The notes beneath the pieces were generated by a model. It was not told the origin of the DNA, made no database searches, and saw nothing but the letters and a program-made list of their open reading frames with translations. Of a stretch of 64,000 nucleotides of DNA, positions 17,601 to 27,200 are shown one piece after another. Position numbers and translations under genes: made by a program. Source of the DNA: Hondaea fermentalgiana (lineage: Eukaryota; Sar; Bigyra; Thraustochytrida; Thraustochytriidae); contig NPFB01000008.1 of the NCBI GenBank assembly GCA_014084085.1, positions 264,826 to 328,825 of the forward strand, in the 5' to 3' direction. How positions within the stretch are numbered: position 1 is the stretch's first letter; the number at the start of each line of letters is the position of its first letter.

Positions 17601-20600
17601 CTAATCTGACTTCCGAGGCGCAAGAAAGTGCGGCGCTGTCAGATGGTCTCACTCTCGACGACTGCTTTGTTCCAGCTTATGAAGATTCTGGTCCTGAGCA
17701 AGCTGCAGCACAGGGCAATGAGTCTAATGTTGACGAAGACATTTCAGACGAGGAGAGCCAGACGGCCGAAGACAGCGGAGCTTCTGCACGAAGGCGGCTC
17801 TCGCGTCGCAATCGTCACTCACGACGGCTAACCTGGGGCCGCCAAAGCAGTTCAGGCACGTATCTTTACTCGTTTTGGCCGTATTTTTGTAAAGTGGTTT
17901 CGTCGTACACAACGGAGGATGATATTCGATTTGAAGTCGAGAAGCTCAACGATGCCTCGGTTGAGGTCGTCGCCGATAACGAGATCGTCGTGACGCGCAG
18001 CTATGGATCTGGAACTCCAGATATACAGATCTATCCTTCGTCGTGCAGTGTCAGTCTCGTGGATGGCGTGACCATCACGCGGACTGACTCGGTGAGCTGG
18101 CTGTGCAAGTGGCTCGACTTGCCAAGCATCCGATTCGTATCACTGGATATATCTTCGACGACGACTCTCCAAGGCTCGGTTGTCGACGTCAACGGAAACC
18201 CTATTGAAAACGCCTACGTTCGCTTCTGGTCTTCACGGAAGGGGTCATGCACCGACAGCGATGCGCGTCCACAATCATGTGATGACACTGCTTGCAATGT
18301 CTTTGACAGCGTGTACTCTTCTTGTTCAAAGGATAATGCTGACTGCTGCACGTGGACGGAGGATGAAGACCTTCTCGTGACGTCTTGCACTGATGGCGAC
18401 GCGTCCACCACACCACTTGTGGACAGTACGTCGGATGATGGTTCGTTTTACGTGAGCATTCCGACGCTTGACGCGTCAAGCGAAGCGGGCGGCAAATTTA
18501 GACTCACGTACACGGTGACGCACGACGAGTACATGCCGAGTCAGGGTAACCTTGTGATCGCAAACCTTGGCGATTCGGTATCGCTATCCAACATTCAGCT
18601 GACGGCCCGTCCTCTCACAGCGTGCTCATGCGCCTCTTTCGAAGGGAGCGCCTCGAATAGTGAGACCAAACTTTGCAAGAACCCCGTCACGGCTGCTTGC
18701 GCGCTCCCCGGAAACGATAACTCGTGCGCATCCTATACGGATCGGGAGGCGTGCGACAACACGATCACCGCGGCACCAACTTCTGCGCCCACCGCCAAAC
18801 CGACTGCGCTTTCGTTGGCAAAAGGTAATATCGTGGAATCGTCACTTATCACGGGAAGCAACTATATTGTGGAGTTTACGATCCAGCTCCACGCAGTGCA
18901 CTCCGACTGGAGAAACGTGCTTTTTCGAGGAAACTCTTGGAACGAGCGTTCTCCTGCTATATGGATCTATCCCGACACCCCTCGGCTGCACATTCGCTTT
19001 TCTACATCTTACGACTTTAACGAGGGCTGCGACCCCGCGAACCTTCTCACTTACGACCAAGAATACCTGGTGCGAATCGAGGTATACCTCAATACTGTCG
19101 AAGTATACATTGACAACGTCCTGAGCTGCAGCGCCGCACTTTGGGGTACACTGGCCAACACGGACGTGCCGCTGCCGCTATACGTATCAAGTCCTGATTA
19201 TGAAGCGGCCTCGTGCACGGTAGGAAATCTTTCCTTTTCCGAAATCACAGATCGCCCTGTTCCATCTCCAACACCAGAGATCCCTCGATTAACACCGGGC
19301 ACAATCGTGGACACCCTATCGCTGACCCGCAATTGGCAGTTTGACATGCGTATTACAGTGTATGACACGACGTCTTCGTGGGCTAATGTGCTGCACTTTG
19401 GCAATGACAAGTGGAGCGAGCGTATCTGGATTCTTTGGCTTGTTCCGGGAACTACGCGGCTCAGTGTCAAGGTCAACACGATCACCAGCCCGGATTCAGG
19501 GTGCGAAAGTCCGCAGGCCTTGACGATTGGACAGACTTACGATGTTCATGTCGAGGTATTTGAGACCCGTTTAGAGCTGCACATTGACGGCACGCTCTCA
19601 TGCTACAGAGAGCTTTTGGATGCAAATCACGCGAGCACTGGCGAAAATCTTTACGTAAGTGGTCCGTGGTACACCGGCGCTCCCGTGGAGGTGGAAGATT
19701 TGACGTGGTCGGACATTACAGACCGCCCTACTCCGCCTCCAACCACTATCCCGCAGCTTACGCAAGGCGATTGGTCTCAGATGGTGGCTCTCGAAGCCAA
19801 CTGGTTCCTCGAGTTTAAGGTCACTCTCTTTGCAAAGACTTCGGACTGGTCCAGCGTCCTGCACCTGGGTGATGAGAATTACAATCGCGGCCCTGGCATC
19901 TGGTTCTATCCAGGTTCCTCGCGTCTCCATGTTCGAACGAGTCTCGTTGATTCGCGTAATGCAGGCTGCGATCCTGGGGAACACCTCGAGCTTGGCCGGG
20001 AGTATCACGTTCGCTTGGAATTTCTTGGCTACACGCTGTCTGTGTATTACGATGAAACGGCAGTTTGCACGCAGACATTTTTGTCCCCATTCCACGTTCG
20101 CGGTGCGCAGCGCCTATACATTTCAGATCCATGGTATACACCAGCCAAGGCAACTGTCACGGACGTGGCCTTCGGCGCACTTGCAAACGAGGCCACTCCA
20201 GCACCAACTGTAGCGCTCTTGCCCTCGGGGAACAAGCTTTTCGACGTTACACTTTCTACAAGCTGGCAGCTCAACTTCGACCTTGTTGTGCATCAGAAAC
20301 GCACTGTGATTGCCGAGTTGATCCACGTAGGAAACAATGCGCAAGAGCGTGGGCCAGTCGTTGGACTCATGCCTTATTCTTCCGCGCTACAAATTCGCGT
20401 TTCAACTACCGAGTTCTGGAATGATGGCTGCAACACGAAGCGTGAGCTCGAACTAGGACGCGCGTACGCGGTGCAGGTCCAACTTTACGCGCAAGAGTTC
20501 TTTGTCAAGGTGGACGGGGTCACGCTTTGTCGCGTCTCACTCTCTGCGCCCATGATCGATTTCGGAAGTTTGCCAGTGTGGAGTGCCTCCTCCTGGGCCA

Positions 20601-23600
20601 CCCCGGCATATGCGCAAGTGTCCAACGTAAACTTTCAGGATACGCCCTGCGATGTTTGCGACGAGGCTACGATTCGCGTGCGATGCGACAATTACTTTCG
20701 TTTCCGTCAATACGAAATGGTGGACGGAGATTATGCGCTCGTGACGACGGAGCACGCGTCAGGCGTGTACGATTTCCAAGACTGGAGGCAGACCTGGACG
20801 CGGACTGTTTCTGTCACCCCCGACACGAGGTTTGAGTTTGAATGCTACGACGTGGGTGTTGTGGGAGGCTTTGCTGCAACTGTCGAGACCTGCGGAGAGA
20901 CTTTCCGCACAGATGAAAATGTGGTCTATTCTTCGGGCAATCGACCCTTTGAGTTCTTTGTCAATCCGGACAAGACGGATGCGTCCGACACGAGTCTCGT
21001 GTATATTGCCATAGGTCAGGGCAGGTGGGGATCTACGACTTATGGGACTGCTCCGCTGGTTGATAGCAGCGTCATGTGGGTTTGGAACCAGGAGATTTGG
21101 AACACAATGACCTTTGGCTTCAATATGGGTTGCCAATTACCTCTCACGCTAGCTCCTACGCTCGCGCCCACGGACCCGACCGCGGAGCCAACGCAAAGCC
21201 CAACACTTCAGCCTTCGACATCTCCAACTACAAATCCGACACAATCACCAACGCGAATGCCGACGCTGACGCCGACGCTTGCGCCGACGGATGCACCGAC
21301 AACGTCGCCGACACCAGCGCCCACATCAGCGCCCACACGTTTCCCAACGAACGCGCCGACATACGCGCCATCGGACGCGCCGACTGCTTCACCCACGCAA
21401 AGTCCTACACCGCCGACACGATCGCCCACAGATTCGCCTTCCGCATTCCCTACACGCGCTCCTACGCCTCCGACTTCGGCGCCCACCCTGGCCCCAACGA
21501 AGAGTCCCACAGACGCACCCACAGACGCTCCTACTGATGCACCGACGGATGCTCCAACAGACGCGCCTACTGATGCACCGACGGATGCTCCGACCGATGC
21601 GCCCACGAACGCGCCTACTGATGCGCCGACCAGAGCACCCACGAATGCGCCCACAGACGCGCCCACGGACGCGCCCACGGATGCGCCAACCTCGTTCCCG
21701 ACAGACGCGCCGACCGCATTTCCAACAGACGCACCGACTAATGCGCCCACCGATGCGCCTACGGATGCGCCCACCGATGCGCCAACCGGATTTCCTACAG
21801 ACTCCCCCACGGACGCTCCCACGGATGCGCCAACGAAGTCGCCAACGTTGGCCCCAACGCCCCCAACCATGGCACCGACGCTATCGCCTTCATTAAGTCC
21901 AACGATGGCACCCACGCCGCCGACCATGGCGCCCACAGACGCGCCAACAAGATCTCCCACGGACGTGCCTACTGCGAGACCTACATCGTCTCCCACAGAA
22001 ATCCCAACATTGTCACCAACGCTGGCGCCGACGGAGAGACCTACCGCGGCTCCTACGTTGGCACCAACAGCATTTCCTACGCCTGCATGCGGAGGAACGA
22101 ACCCGCGGCTCTACGTTGTGGCGCACTTTAACGACGGTGCGGACTCCCGTGGTTATGTACAAAGCTCGTCTGGCGTCGAAGTTGTTCCCTCTCTGCACGC
22201 GAATGCAAGCGCTGGGACCGTGTACATGGACTTGCCCAGTGCGGGCTCTGGGAACGACTACAGCGAGTACGTTCTTGCACTTGACGCGATGGAAGTTTTG
22301 AGTGTCGGACGTTATGATCAATTTCTTCTGAAAATGTCGACAACGTGCAAGGAAGAGGAAGATGCAGCGCTTTGCGCATTGCAAACCGCCGCACACGTGC
22401 AGATATACCTGCACGACTCCACGCACGGTCGCTTCGAGCTTTTCAAAGGCGCAGTTGGCGCCTCGGACGAAGTTGCCGTCCAACTTGGCGACATAAATCC
22501 TGTTCTCGTCGCCAATGTTGATCAGGTTGTCATCCGCACGAATCATACAGTGGGAACCACGACACACGTGATTTTGGATCAAATCAGTCTGTGGGGCTGC
22601 ACGACGCAGAAACCGACTCTCCAGCCTACCTTGGCGCCAACTTTTGCCCCTGTGGACTGGACGATCGAACCGTTCACAGAGATCGTCGTCAATATCGTTT
22701 CAATTGATTGGATCACCAAATTGATTGAGGTGATCGAAGGAAAAGTCCAAGAGGCTTCTGAGACGGCCACCGGGTGGACCGACTTTGCGTTTGTAAATCA
22801 GTTCACGGCAGAATGGACAGAAACCTTTGATCTCGAGGTCGACTCCATTGGTGATTGCGTTTACGACCAGGAGGTTATGGAGAGAACGCTGGCGCTAGCC
22901 CGATGCGGATCGCTCGTTTCTTCGTCAAACTCCTCGTGCGAAGCTACTCTTAGTGTGGATGGCGACGTCATCTCCGTTCGCATTGACTTGTACATTGGTT
23001 CCGTTCGCGATGCACACTTGCTTGATCGTCGGCAAACAGCGCCAACATACGATACTGCAACGAGTACCTTCCTCACTACGCTGCAGTCTTCGGTGGAAGG
23101 CTGCTGGGCTGCGTACGCCTCAATCGAAGGCCCAGATGACCTCGAGGTGACCGGAACACTCGTTTTCGAGGTTAGTGTTCAAGATCACGTCAACACTGGT
23201 GACGAGTCTACGAGCGCACAAAATGTCGGCAAGGAGCTTGAAGACGCACTTGGCGGAGATGCGCTTGAAAACGACCAAGAGCTCATGAAAGATCTTCCCA
23301 ATGCCGTTAACATTACCGTCGAACGCTGTCCTGCCAGTCGTTTGTGTTCGGGCAACGGCGTCTGCTGCGACGCGGCGTCGCAATACACGATTGACTGCTC
23401 CGAGGAGGAGTTTGGCAAGTGCATCTGTAATGATCCATGGACTGGGTTTGACTGCTCCATCTACGATCCGGAGCTGACGCCCACGGTGGCGCCTACGGAC
23501 GCCAAATGCATTCCTCGCGAGTCTTTTGGGGGCGAGGGGGCTTCTGCTGCAATGCTCGCATTGTGTGCCGCCGAGGGTGCGTGCCAGTCGAACCCTCTCA

Positions 23601-26600
23601 TGTGCGAATACTGGAAGAGTATCGACTACGCCTCGGCGGGCATCACGGCTTGCGAGGATGGCTCGTGGTTTGAGGTTTTCCACCAATTCGACTGTCGTGT
23701 GACTTTCAATCTTGGTCGCACCATTATTAACTCCTTGTTCGATCTTCGCAAAATGTGGCGCTACGACATCGGTGCCGAAACGTACCTGTATTACAAGTAC
23801 ACGAGCGCATCGCTGCCGGAAAATTATAGCGCTTATGACATGATGTTGAATGAGTGGTCAAGCATGGACGGCAAGCACCTGATCAACGCGAACTTTAGTC
23901 TCTTCGCTAGCGAGGTTGATGCGGTGAATGGAACAAATGCGTGGCAGTGGAGCAACTATGACGATGCAGTTGGATTCCCACGGGATGCAAGACCCATTGC
24001 GCTGCAGAGCAACTTTGACAGCACGAACCAGACATGGTCCGCGTACGTGACAAGTTTCTACTATAAATGGGCCAAGGCACACTGCACCGTTTCGCAGCAC
24101 AAGACTCCTGTCAAGGAGTTTTCCTTTTCACTTTGCATTCCTGAGAGCGAATCTGCCCTTGCGAGCGCGGTCTCGTCGACTTCGAGCGCAGAGACGTCGA
24201 GCGAGTCCGTGACAACTTATACGGTTTCCGGAACGATTCGAGACATTCAGACGGGCGGTGGCGCCGAGGCGCGCGTTCGACTGTACCGGGGTCGTGTTGC
24301 GGCCTGGGAAGGTGTGACGCCTCTTGAAAATGTGGCAGCAACATTTTTGACAACCTCAGTGGCGGCCGACGTTGGGAGCGATGGGCTTGCGGGATTCACC
24401 TCGTGCCTTTCCGCCATGGAAAATGACACTGCAACAGCTTCTGACTCGACAGAGGACAGCGTCTACATACAAAGCAGTACCTTTCAGTTCGATGCACTGG
24501 CTGCAGGCACCTACACTGTGGTGATTTCATATGAAAGCGGACTCGTGGGCAGCACTGTTTTGGGGGCCGGCGCCTTTACCTCGCGTGTTGACACGTTTGA
24601 GGTTGTCGATGCTGACGTATCGCTTACCTTTGACATTGCGCGTAGCCTTCCTTCGAATGCCATTCTCGTGGTCTTCGAGAGCAAGATGTTGGGACTTGAT
24701 GCCGTCGTGGAGTTCTCCGCTGCGGCAAGCACGATCGAGGAAGATTCTGAAGTCACAACCTGTGTCGTGAGTGCTAAGTTGCTGGCAGATGGCGCGTGCA
24801 GCTGTGGCAGCGCCCACTTGGTGCGTGCCGACTCTGTTTTGCAAGACAATGGCAAAGCAACTACCGTCATTTACTTTTCCGAGCTGTATCAGACACAGTA
24901 CAAGCTGTATCTCTCACGAACGGACCCGGTGGGGACCAGTGCGTACAAGAAGCACCGTGATGACGGACGCTGTGGTCCAACCTATCCTCTGTCCAGCGGC
25001 GAAGCGGCACGCTGTCCGCCGGTAGCGGTGACATGGGGAGATGGTATCAAGGCCCTTCGCCCATGCTGTCATATTCTGAGCGGACAGTGCGGCAGCGGGG
25101 ACACTTTTTGCGGGACGCGGTGGTCGATCGACTATCGCATGTTTCTCGACGACGCCTGGATGACTCAGTATCGCGACGATCTGCTTTGCAACCGTCCAGA
25201 ACAGCTCTACTCTTCAGACGGCGCAGACGACATTTTAGCAAAGTGCCCCGAGGACGCCCCTTGCTGCAGTCCTCAAGGCAAGTGCGGTTCGCTCTCGTAT
25301 CACTGCGACTCTGCACGGTCAATTGATTACCGTGAGTTTTACGAGGAAGCCCTCGCGGCCAATGAAACGTCGCAAGATGCTGTCGAGGAGTCCGAGACGG
25401 TAATTTCCGTGTACAGTGCGAGTGGACTCGCAGAATCGTACACACTCCCAGACCCACTCGTCCAGCTCAACTACTTTGACGGTCACGAGTATACCGCGGC
25501 AGAGGCGACGGCTTCTTCGACGTACATGCGAGCCTTTTGCATTGATGCCACGGCGACCTCACCGCAACTCTACGAGTATCCAGCGCCTCGTTACTTTGAG
25601 TTCAAGGGCCAAATGCTCGGCATGTCTTCAAGCTGTCCAGCTGAGTCGGACTGCAACTTTGCACGAGTCACGGGTATGCAAGCAGCGTTTGAACGAGAAG
25701 ATGGTACATACGTTCCAGCGTTGAGCGGGATTTATCTTCGGAGGTACGAGGAGCAAGGCGGCTTTAAAGCGTACGTGGGCGCGTATGTGGATTATGATGT
25801 GACCTGTCGTGCTGCCGTCACGGACCCTTCAGATGGCGTTTCACGATGGTACATTTCTGTTTCGCCGGAGGACTGGGACCCAGCGTCTTGCATTGAGCTT
25901 TGTGAAGAAGATGATGACTGTCAAGTCGTGGCGACACGACAGTGGATCGACAGTACCACTCAAGAGTACAAGTACCGATGCTCTTTTCACAAGAACATTC
26001 ACCTGTGCAATGGGTTGTACACTGTTAGCACGGCTTCGTCATCATCCACGTACATGGTTTATCGTCGCCGATCTTCGCTTGCTGCCTCTGGGGTCTGGTA
26101 CTCACAGCTATCAAGCATGTTTAATGATGCGGACGACCAGGTTCATCTCTATCGGGACGAGACGAGCAACACATGGTACATGGACAATGACCTTGTACCA
26201 GGAAATGGTCACTTTGCGCTCGCAGTATCGAGCGAGGATAGTGAAATCCCGCCATCATCTCCTTGGCGTTATGTGACCTCGTTTGCAGAGAAATCGACGA
26301 GTGCGCACACAGGATCTGTCTCAGTGCTTGCATTCGAGGAGGATTGCCTCGTGGGTGGTAACTTTCCCACGCTGAACAGCACAGCCGAGAATGCCGGGTG
26401 CGAATGTTGGAGCGCATCATCGTCATATAACTGCTACGGCTTTACGTGCAGTACGATGCGTCTCCGTATTGAGGGCACAGACATTTGCCTCGAGGGTGAC
26501 GCCAGCTTGAGCGCCTTGATGAGCAACAAGTGTGAGTTGGGCGAGATTGGCCAGGCATTCCTATTTGACACTGCGTCTCAGCAGCTCGAGGTGCGCGCCA

Positions 26601-26887
26601 CGAACGCAACGGATGGGACTACAGTGCACTACGTTGTTTCAGAAGGCTTTGCTTTGACCAAGGTAATAAGCTCTAGCGTGGAGGTTGAGGACGCTCTTTC
26701 GTTCGACCTGACGGAGGAGGGATACATTTGTCTTGCTCAGGGTACGCGCGAGTATTCGTCGTATGTGGAAGCGGAAGAAGACCAAGAGGACCAGTCCTGC
26801 ATTTTCCTTGCTTCTGCGCCAGGAGATCTCCCTCTTTTGGTGGACTACAGCCGCCGTTCCGAGTGGTCAGTTTTTGTCGTTGTATAA
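14690..26887 (+). CDS. Giant 4,065-aa multi-domain surface protein: TM head, Cys-rich, LamG-like, PT stalk, hevein-like, PAN-like modules
   Basis: A single 12.2-kb open frame. Residues 1-95 look cytosolic. About nine hydrophobic segments lie between 98 and 512; the Cys-containing loop at 347-445 between TM7 and TM8 recalls tetraspanins. Then: six or so DGxETDxDCGG cysteine modules (554-937); a CarboxypepD_reg-like beta domain (about 1159-1310, LQGSVVDVNGNPIENAYVRF); four tandem ~150-residue LamG/concanavalin-like repeats (1375-1985); an APT/DAPT stalk (2153-2466); an EGF-like module (2877-2931); a second regulatory-like beta domain (3176-3290); two hevein-type chitin-binding modules (3426-3475, 3500-3541) plus a degenerate one (2940-2985); a PAN/Apple-like module (3722-3799); and a final ~140-residue beta-rich segment. 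No TM follows residue 512, so about 3,500 residues should be extracellular. Likely role: adhesion or cell-surface glycan binding (inference). Confidence 0.85.
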   Translation: MQGLTRRVSASVYKVAPGRIVRSAPAPQRHVPNDEEVEEYLENMRHIPPEKTGGKTAEARVRRLSKEQQSFRSRLLETSTPLTIAREHILKRWTHAYLVLKLALTALLAILLITFGFLGAKAAEENEVDQFAFKIMTTFGFLILFSSLLGIYGAGRVKRDLLKDDDGMGTPGQQMLEIFFHVSFAFNVMALPIAMAILTDRDAFLNDGAFGDMERYATAGASIILIVSIIMMLAMRRTIQIVTMYEMAHSFLESFSTLLVGVGVIGLLVAFSLLEFGQGLEDDSVNASIMTVLYVFISLCAMLIVLSVLGYGAALIEHIGMLKLHLASMAVLSVCIFAVIIAFASTDVENIILSNCRSILQIMAEEWWQSVVACEKYGGSAMGAKIEIYDADTGSYSYVSSGVGTSAQCPLLNQTAFAWEYYVAANASSTVFEGCLNEACCQVLANHLLQHITMIVYGSIALFLCCMIAVRADWWLIKNTPPQRATVKLISRRQARMLLGLIAVIIVAFIVTFAVFFNDTTTRIDPQAIADQLALQAFNSSDSSTVVAEEIHLCTNGIMDGNETGIDCGGSVAVGGCQARCAVGRGCTSDSDCISGKCNSTSLVCRRETAWEQCNNGVRDGAETGVDCGGGTCRSLLLKMIDAGEIDEADEEADVNFLCSLREACSVDSDCASKYCDAGKCASCQDNRKNTDEGDVDCGSPRCIEYYETYPEASPDMFVANGTSPAADEDGLCLDGRTCTSPSQCSSGVCSEEYGVCVSCSNGIQDGDETGIDCGGKVCQRRCAVGEGCRQQYDCRTQRCTSNCSAGVCGDGVCESLFSESDLLNADLPDLASYTAISIDCTDGERSSHETDIDCGGTLCPSIGLTCEDGQSCTSHGDCSSALCYGGECVSCENGIQDGQETDIDCGGAVCSKRCARDKSCVEDNDCRDGYFCWTNETYQYTLEMLAEQNLTDLLDDLELPEDVNTCQRVSNLTSEAQESAALSDGLTLDDCFVPAYEDSGPEQAAAQGNESNVDEDISDEESQTAEDSGASARRRLSRRNRHSRRLTWGRQSSSGTYLYSFWPYFCKVVSSYTTEDDIRFEVEKLNDASVEVVADNEIVVTRSYGSGTPDIQIYPSSCSVSLVDGVTITRTDSVSWLCKWLDLPSIRFVSLDISSTTTLQGSVVDVNGNPIENAYVRFWSSRKGSCTDSDARPQSCDDTACNVFDSVYSSCSKDNADCCTWTEDEDLLVTSCTDGDASTTPLVDSTSDDGSFYVSIPTLDASSEAGGKFRLTYTVTHDEYMPSQGNLVIANLGDSVSLSNIQLTARPLTACSCASFEGSASNSETKLCKNPVTAACALPGNDNSCASYTDREACDNTITAAPTSAPTAKPTALSLAKGNIVESSLITGSNYIVEFTIQLHAVHSDWRNVLFRGNSWNERSPAIWIYPDTPRLHIRFSTSYDFNEGCDPANLLTYDQEYLVRIEVYLNTVEVYIDNVLSCSAALWGTLANTDVPLPLYVSSPDYEAASCTVGNLSFSEITDRPVPSPTPEIPRLTPGTIVDTLSLTRNWQFDMRITVYDTTSSWANVLHFGNDKWSERIWILWLVPGTTRLSVKVNTITSPDSGCESPQALTIGQTYDVHVEVFETRLELHIDGTLSCYRELLDANHASTGENLYVSGPWYTGAPVEVEDLTWSDITDRPTPPPTTIPQLTQGDWSQMVALEANWFLEFKVTLFAKTSDWSSVLHLGDENYNRGPGIWFYPGSSRLHVRTSLVDSRNAGCDPGEHLELGREYHVRLEFLGYTLSVYYDETAVCTQTFLSPFHVRGAQRLYISDPWYTPAKATVTDVAFGALANEATPAPTVALLPSGNKLFDVTLSTSWQLNFDLVVHQKRTVIAELIHVGNNAQERGPVVGLMPYSSALQIRVSTTEFWNDGCNTKRELELGRAYAVQVQLYAQEFFVKVDGVTLCRVSLSAPMIDFGSLPVWSASSWATPAYAQVSNVNFQDTPCDVCDEATIRVRCDNYFRFRQYEMVDGDYALVTTEHASGVYDFQDWRQTWTRTVSVTPDTRFEFECYDVGVVGGFAATVETCGETFRTDENVVYSSGNRPFEFFVNPDKTDASDTSLVYIAIGQGRWGSTTYGTAPLVDSSVMWVWNQEIWNTMTFGFNMGCQLPLTLAPTLAPTDPTAEPTQSPTLQPSTSPTTNPTQSPTRMPTLTPTLAPTDAPTTSPTPAPTSAPTRFPTNAPTYAPSDAPTASPTQSPTPPTRSPTDSPSAFPTRAPTPPTSAPTLAPTKSPTDAPTDAPTDAPTDAPTDAPTDAPTDAPTDAPTNAPTDAPTRAPTNAPTDAPTDAPTDAPTSFPTDAPTAFPTDAPTNAPTDAPTDAPTDAPTGFPTDSPTDAPTDAPTKSPTLAPTPPTMAPTLSPSLSPTMAPTPPTMAPTDAPTRSPTDVPTARPTSSPTEIPTLSPTLAPTERPTAAPTLAPTAFPTPACGGTNPRLYVVAHFNDGADSRGYVQSSSGVEVVPSLHANASAGTVYMDLPSAGSGNDYSEYVLALDAMEVLSVGRYDQFLLKMSTTCKEEEDAALCALQTAAHVQIYLHDSTHGRFELFKGAVGASDEVAVQLGDINPVLVANVDQVVIRTNHTVGTTTHVILDQISLWGCTTQKPTLQPTLAPTFAPVDWTIEPFTEIVVNIVSIDWITKLIEVIEGKVQEASETATGWTDFAFVNQFTAEWTETFDLEVDSIGDCVYDQEVMERTLALARCGSLVSSSNSSCEATLSVDGDVISVRIDLYIGSVRDAHLLDRRQTAPTYDTATSTFLTTLQSSVEGCWAAYASIEGPDDLEVTGTLVFEVSVQDHVNTGDESTSAQNVGKELEDALGGDALENDQELMKDLPNAVNITVERCPASRLCSGNGVCCDAASQYTIDCSEEEFGKCICNDPWTGFDCSIYDPELTPTVAPTDAKCIPRESFGGEGASAAMLALCAAEGACQSNPLMCEYWKSIDYASAGITACEDGSWFEVFHQFDCRVTFNLGRTIINSLFDLRKMWRYDIGAETYLYYKYTSASLPENYSAYDMMLNEWSSMDGKHLINANFSLFASEVDAVNGTNAWQWSNYDDAVGFPRDARPIALQSNFDSTNQTWSAYVTSFYYKWAKAHCTVSQHKTPVKEFSFSLCIPESESALASAVSSTSSAETSSESVTTYTVSGTIRDIQTGGGAEARVRLYRGRVAAWEGVTPLENVAATFLTTSVAADVGSDGLAGFTSCLSAMENDTATASDSTEDSVYIQSSTFQFDALAAGTYTVVISYESGLVGSTVLGAGAFTSRVDTFEVVDADVSLTFDIARSLPSNAILVVFESKMLGLDAVVEFSAAASTIEEDSEVTTCVVSAKLLADGACSCGSAHLVRADSVLQDNGKATTVIYFSELYQTQYKLYLSRTDPVGTSAYKKHRDDGRCGPTYPLSSGEAARCPPVAVTWGDGIKALRPCCHILSGQCGSGDTFCGTRWSIDYRMFLDDAWMTQYRDDLLCNRPEQLYSSDGADDILAKCPEDAPCCSPQGKCGSLSYHCDSARSIDYREFYEEALAANETSQDAVEESETVISVYSASGLAESYTLPDPLVQLNYFDGHEYTAAEATASSTYMRAFCIDATATSPQLYEYPAPRYFEFKGQMLGMSSSCPAESDCNFARVTGMQAAFEREDGTYVPALSGIYLRRYEEQGGFKAYVGAYVDYDVTCRAAVTDPSDGVSRWYISVSPEDWDPASCIELCEEDDDCQVVATRQWIDSTTQEYKYRCSFHKNIHLCNGLYTVSTASSSSTYMVYRRRSSLAASGVWYSQLSSMFNDADDQVHLYRDETSNTWYMDNDLVPGNGHFALAVSSEDSEIPPSSPWRYVTSFAEKSTSAHTGSVSVLAFEEDCLVGGNFPTLNSTAENAGCECWSASSSYNCYGFTCSTMRLRIEGTDICLEGDASLSALMSNKCELGEIGQAFLFDTASQQLEVRATNATDGTTVHYVVSEGFALTKVISSSVEVEDALSFDLTEEGYICLAQGTREYSSYVEAEEDQEDQSCIFLASAPGDLPLLVDYSRRSEWSVFVVV
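21145..22085 (+). repeat. PT-rich stalk minisatellite (12-bp DAPT units) within the surface protein gene
   Basis: About 310 codons of xAPT/xSPT units; the core at 21520-21800 is near-regular 12-bp DAPT or NAPT repeats. It resembles mucin-like stalks expected to be O-glycosylated. The antisense frame reads GASVGASVG and is a shadow. Confidence 0.95.
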
Positions 26888-27200
26888 AAAGTGAAATGGG
26901 TTTTTGAAGATCACATTGCAATCTCCACCTTCTCTCTTTAACTCTTATTCTTTCTCTTTCTCTCTCTCTCGCGCGCGCGTGTGCGCGCGTATCGCCCGGA
27001 ACGAATATGGCACCTTCACATTTGCTCCCGCTCACGGGTCGTCGACCTACGGTCTGGTCGTTTCTTTCAAATATCATTCATTGCAAGCGACTCCCATAAT
27101 TTTTGAAGAAAAAAACAGGAAAAAACAACAGAAGCAAAAATTCTGTGTCCGTGACAGCATGAGATGGTTGTTGTAATTATTGATAGAGTCGTGTGAAATG
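26888..27200. other. Convergent 3' spacer with CT-rich and AT-rich stretches
   Basis: This 313-bp spacer between two converging genes holds a pyrimidine run (TCTTTCTCTCTCTCTC, about 26950-26970), a CGCG/TGTG stretch and an A-rich segment (27105-27140). It presumably carries both 3' UTRs; no gene is seen. Confidence 0.55.

Noticed and set aside
21520..21850. Regular direct repeats that might suggest a CRISPR-like array
   Set aside because: Units are 12 bp without spacers, lie in frame inside a coding sequence and encode DAPT; the genome is eukaryotic.
21208..21996. 262-codon minus-strand frame reading GASVGASVG
   Set aside because: It is the exact antisense of the DAPT repeat in the giant surface protein gene; the repetitive codons keep other frames open.
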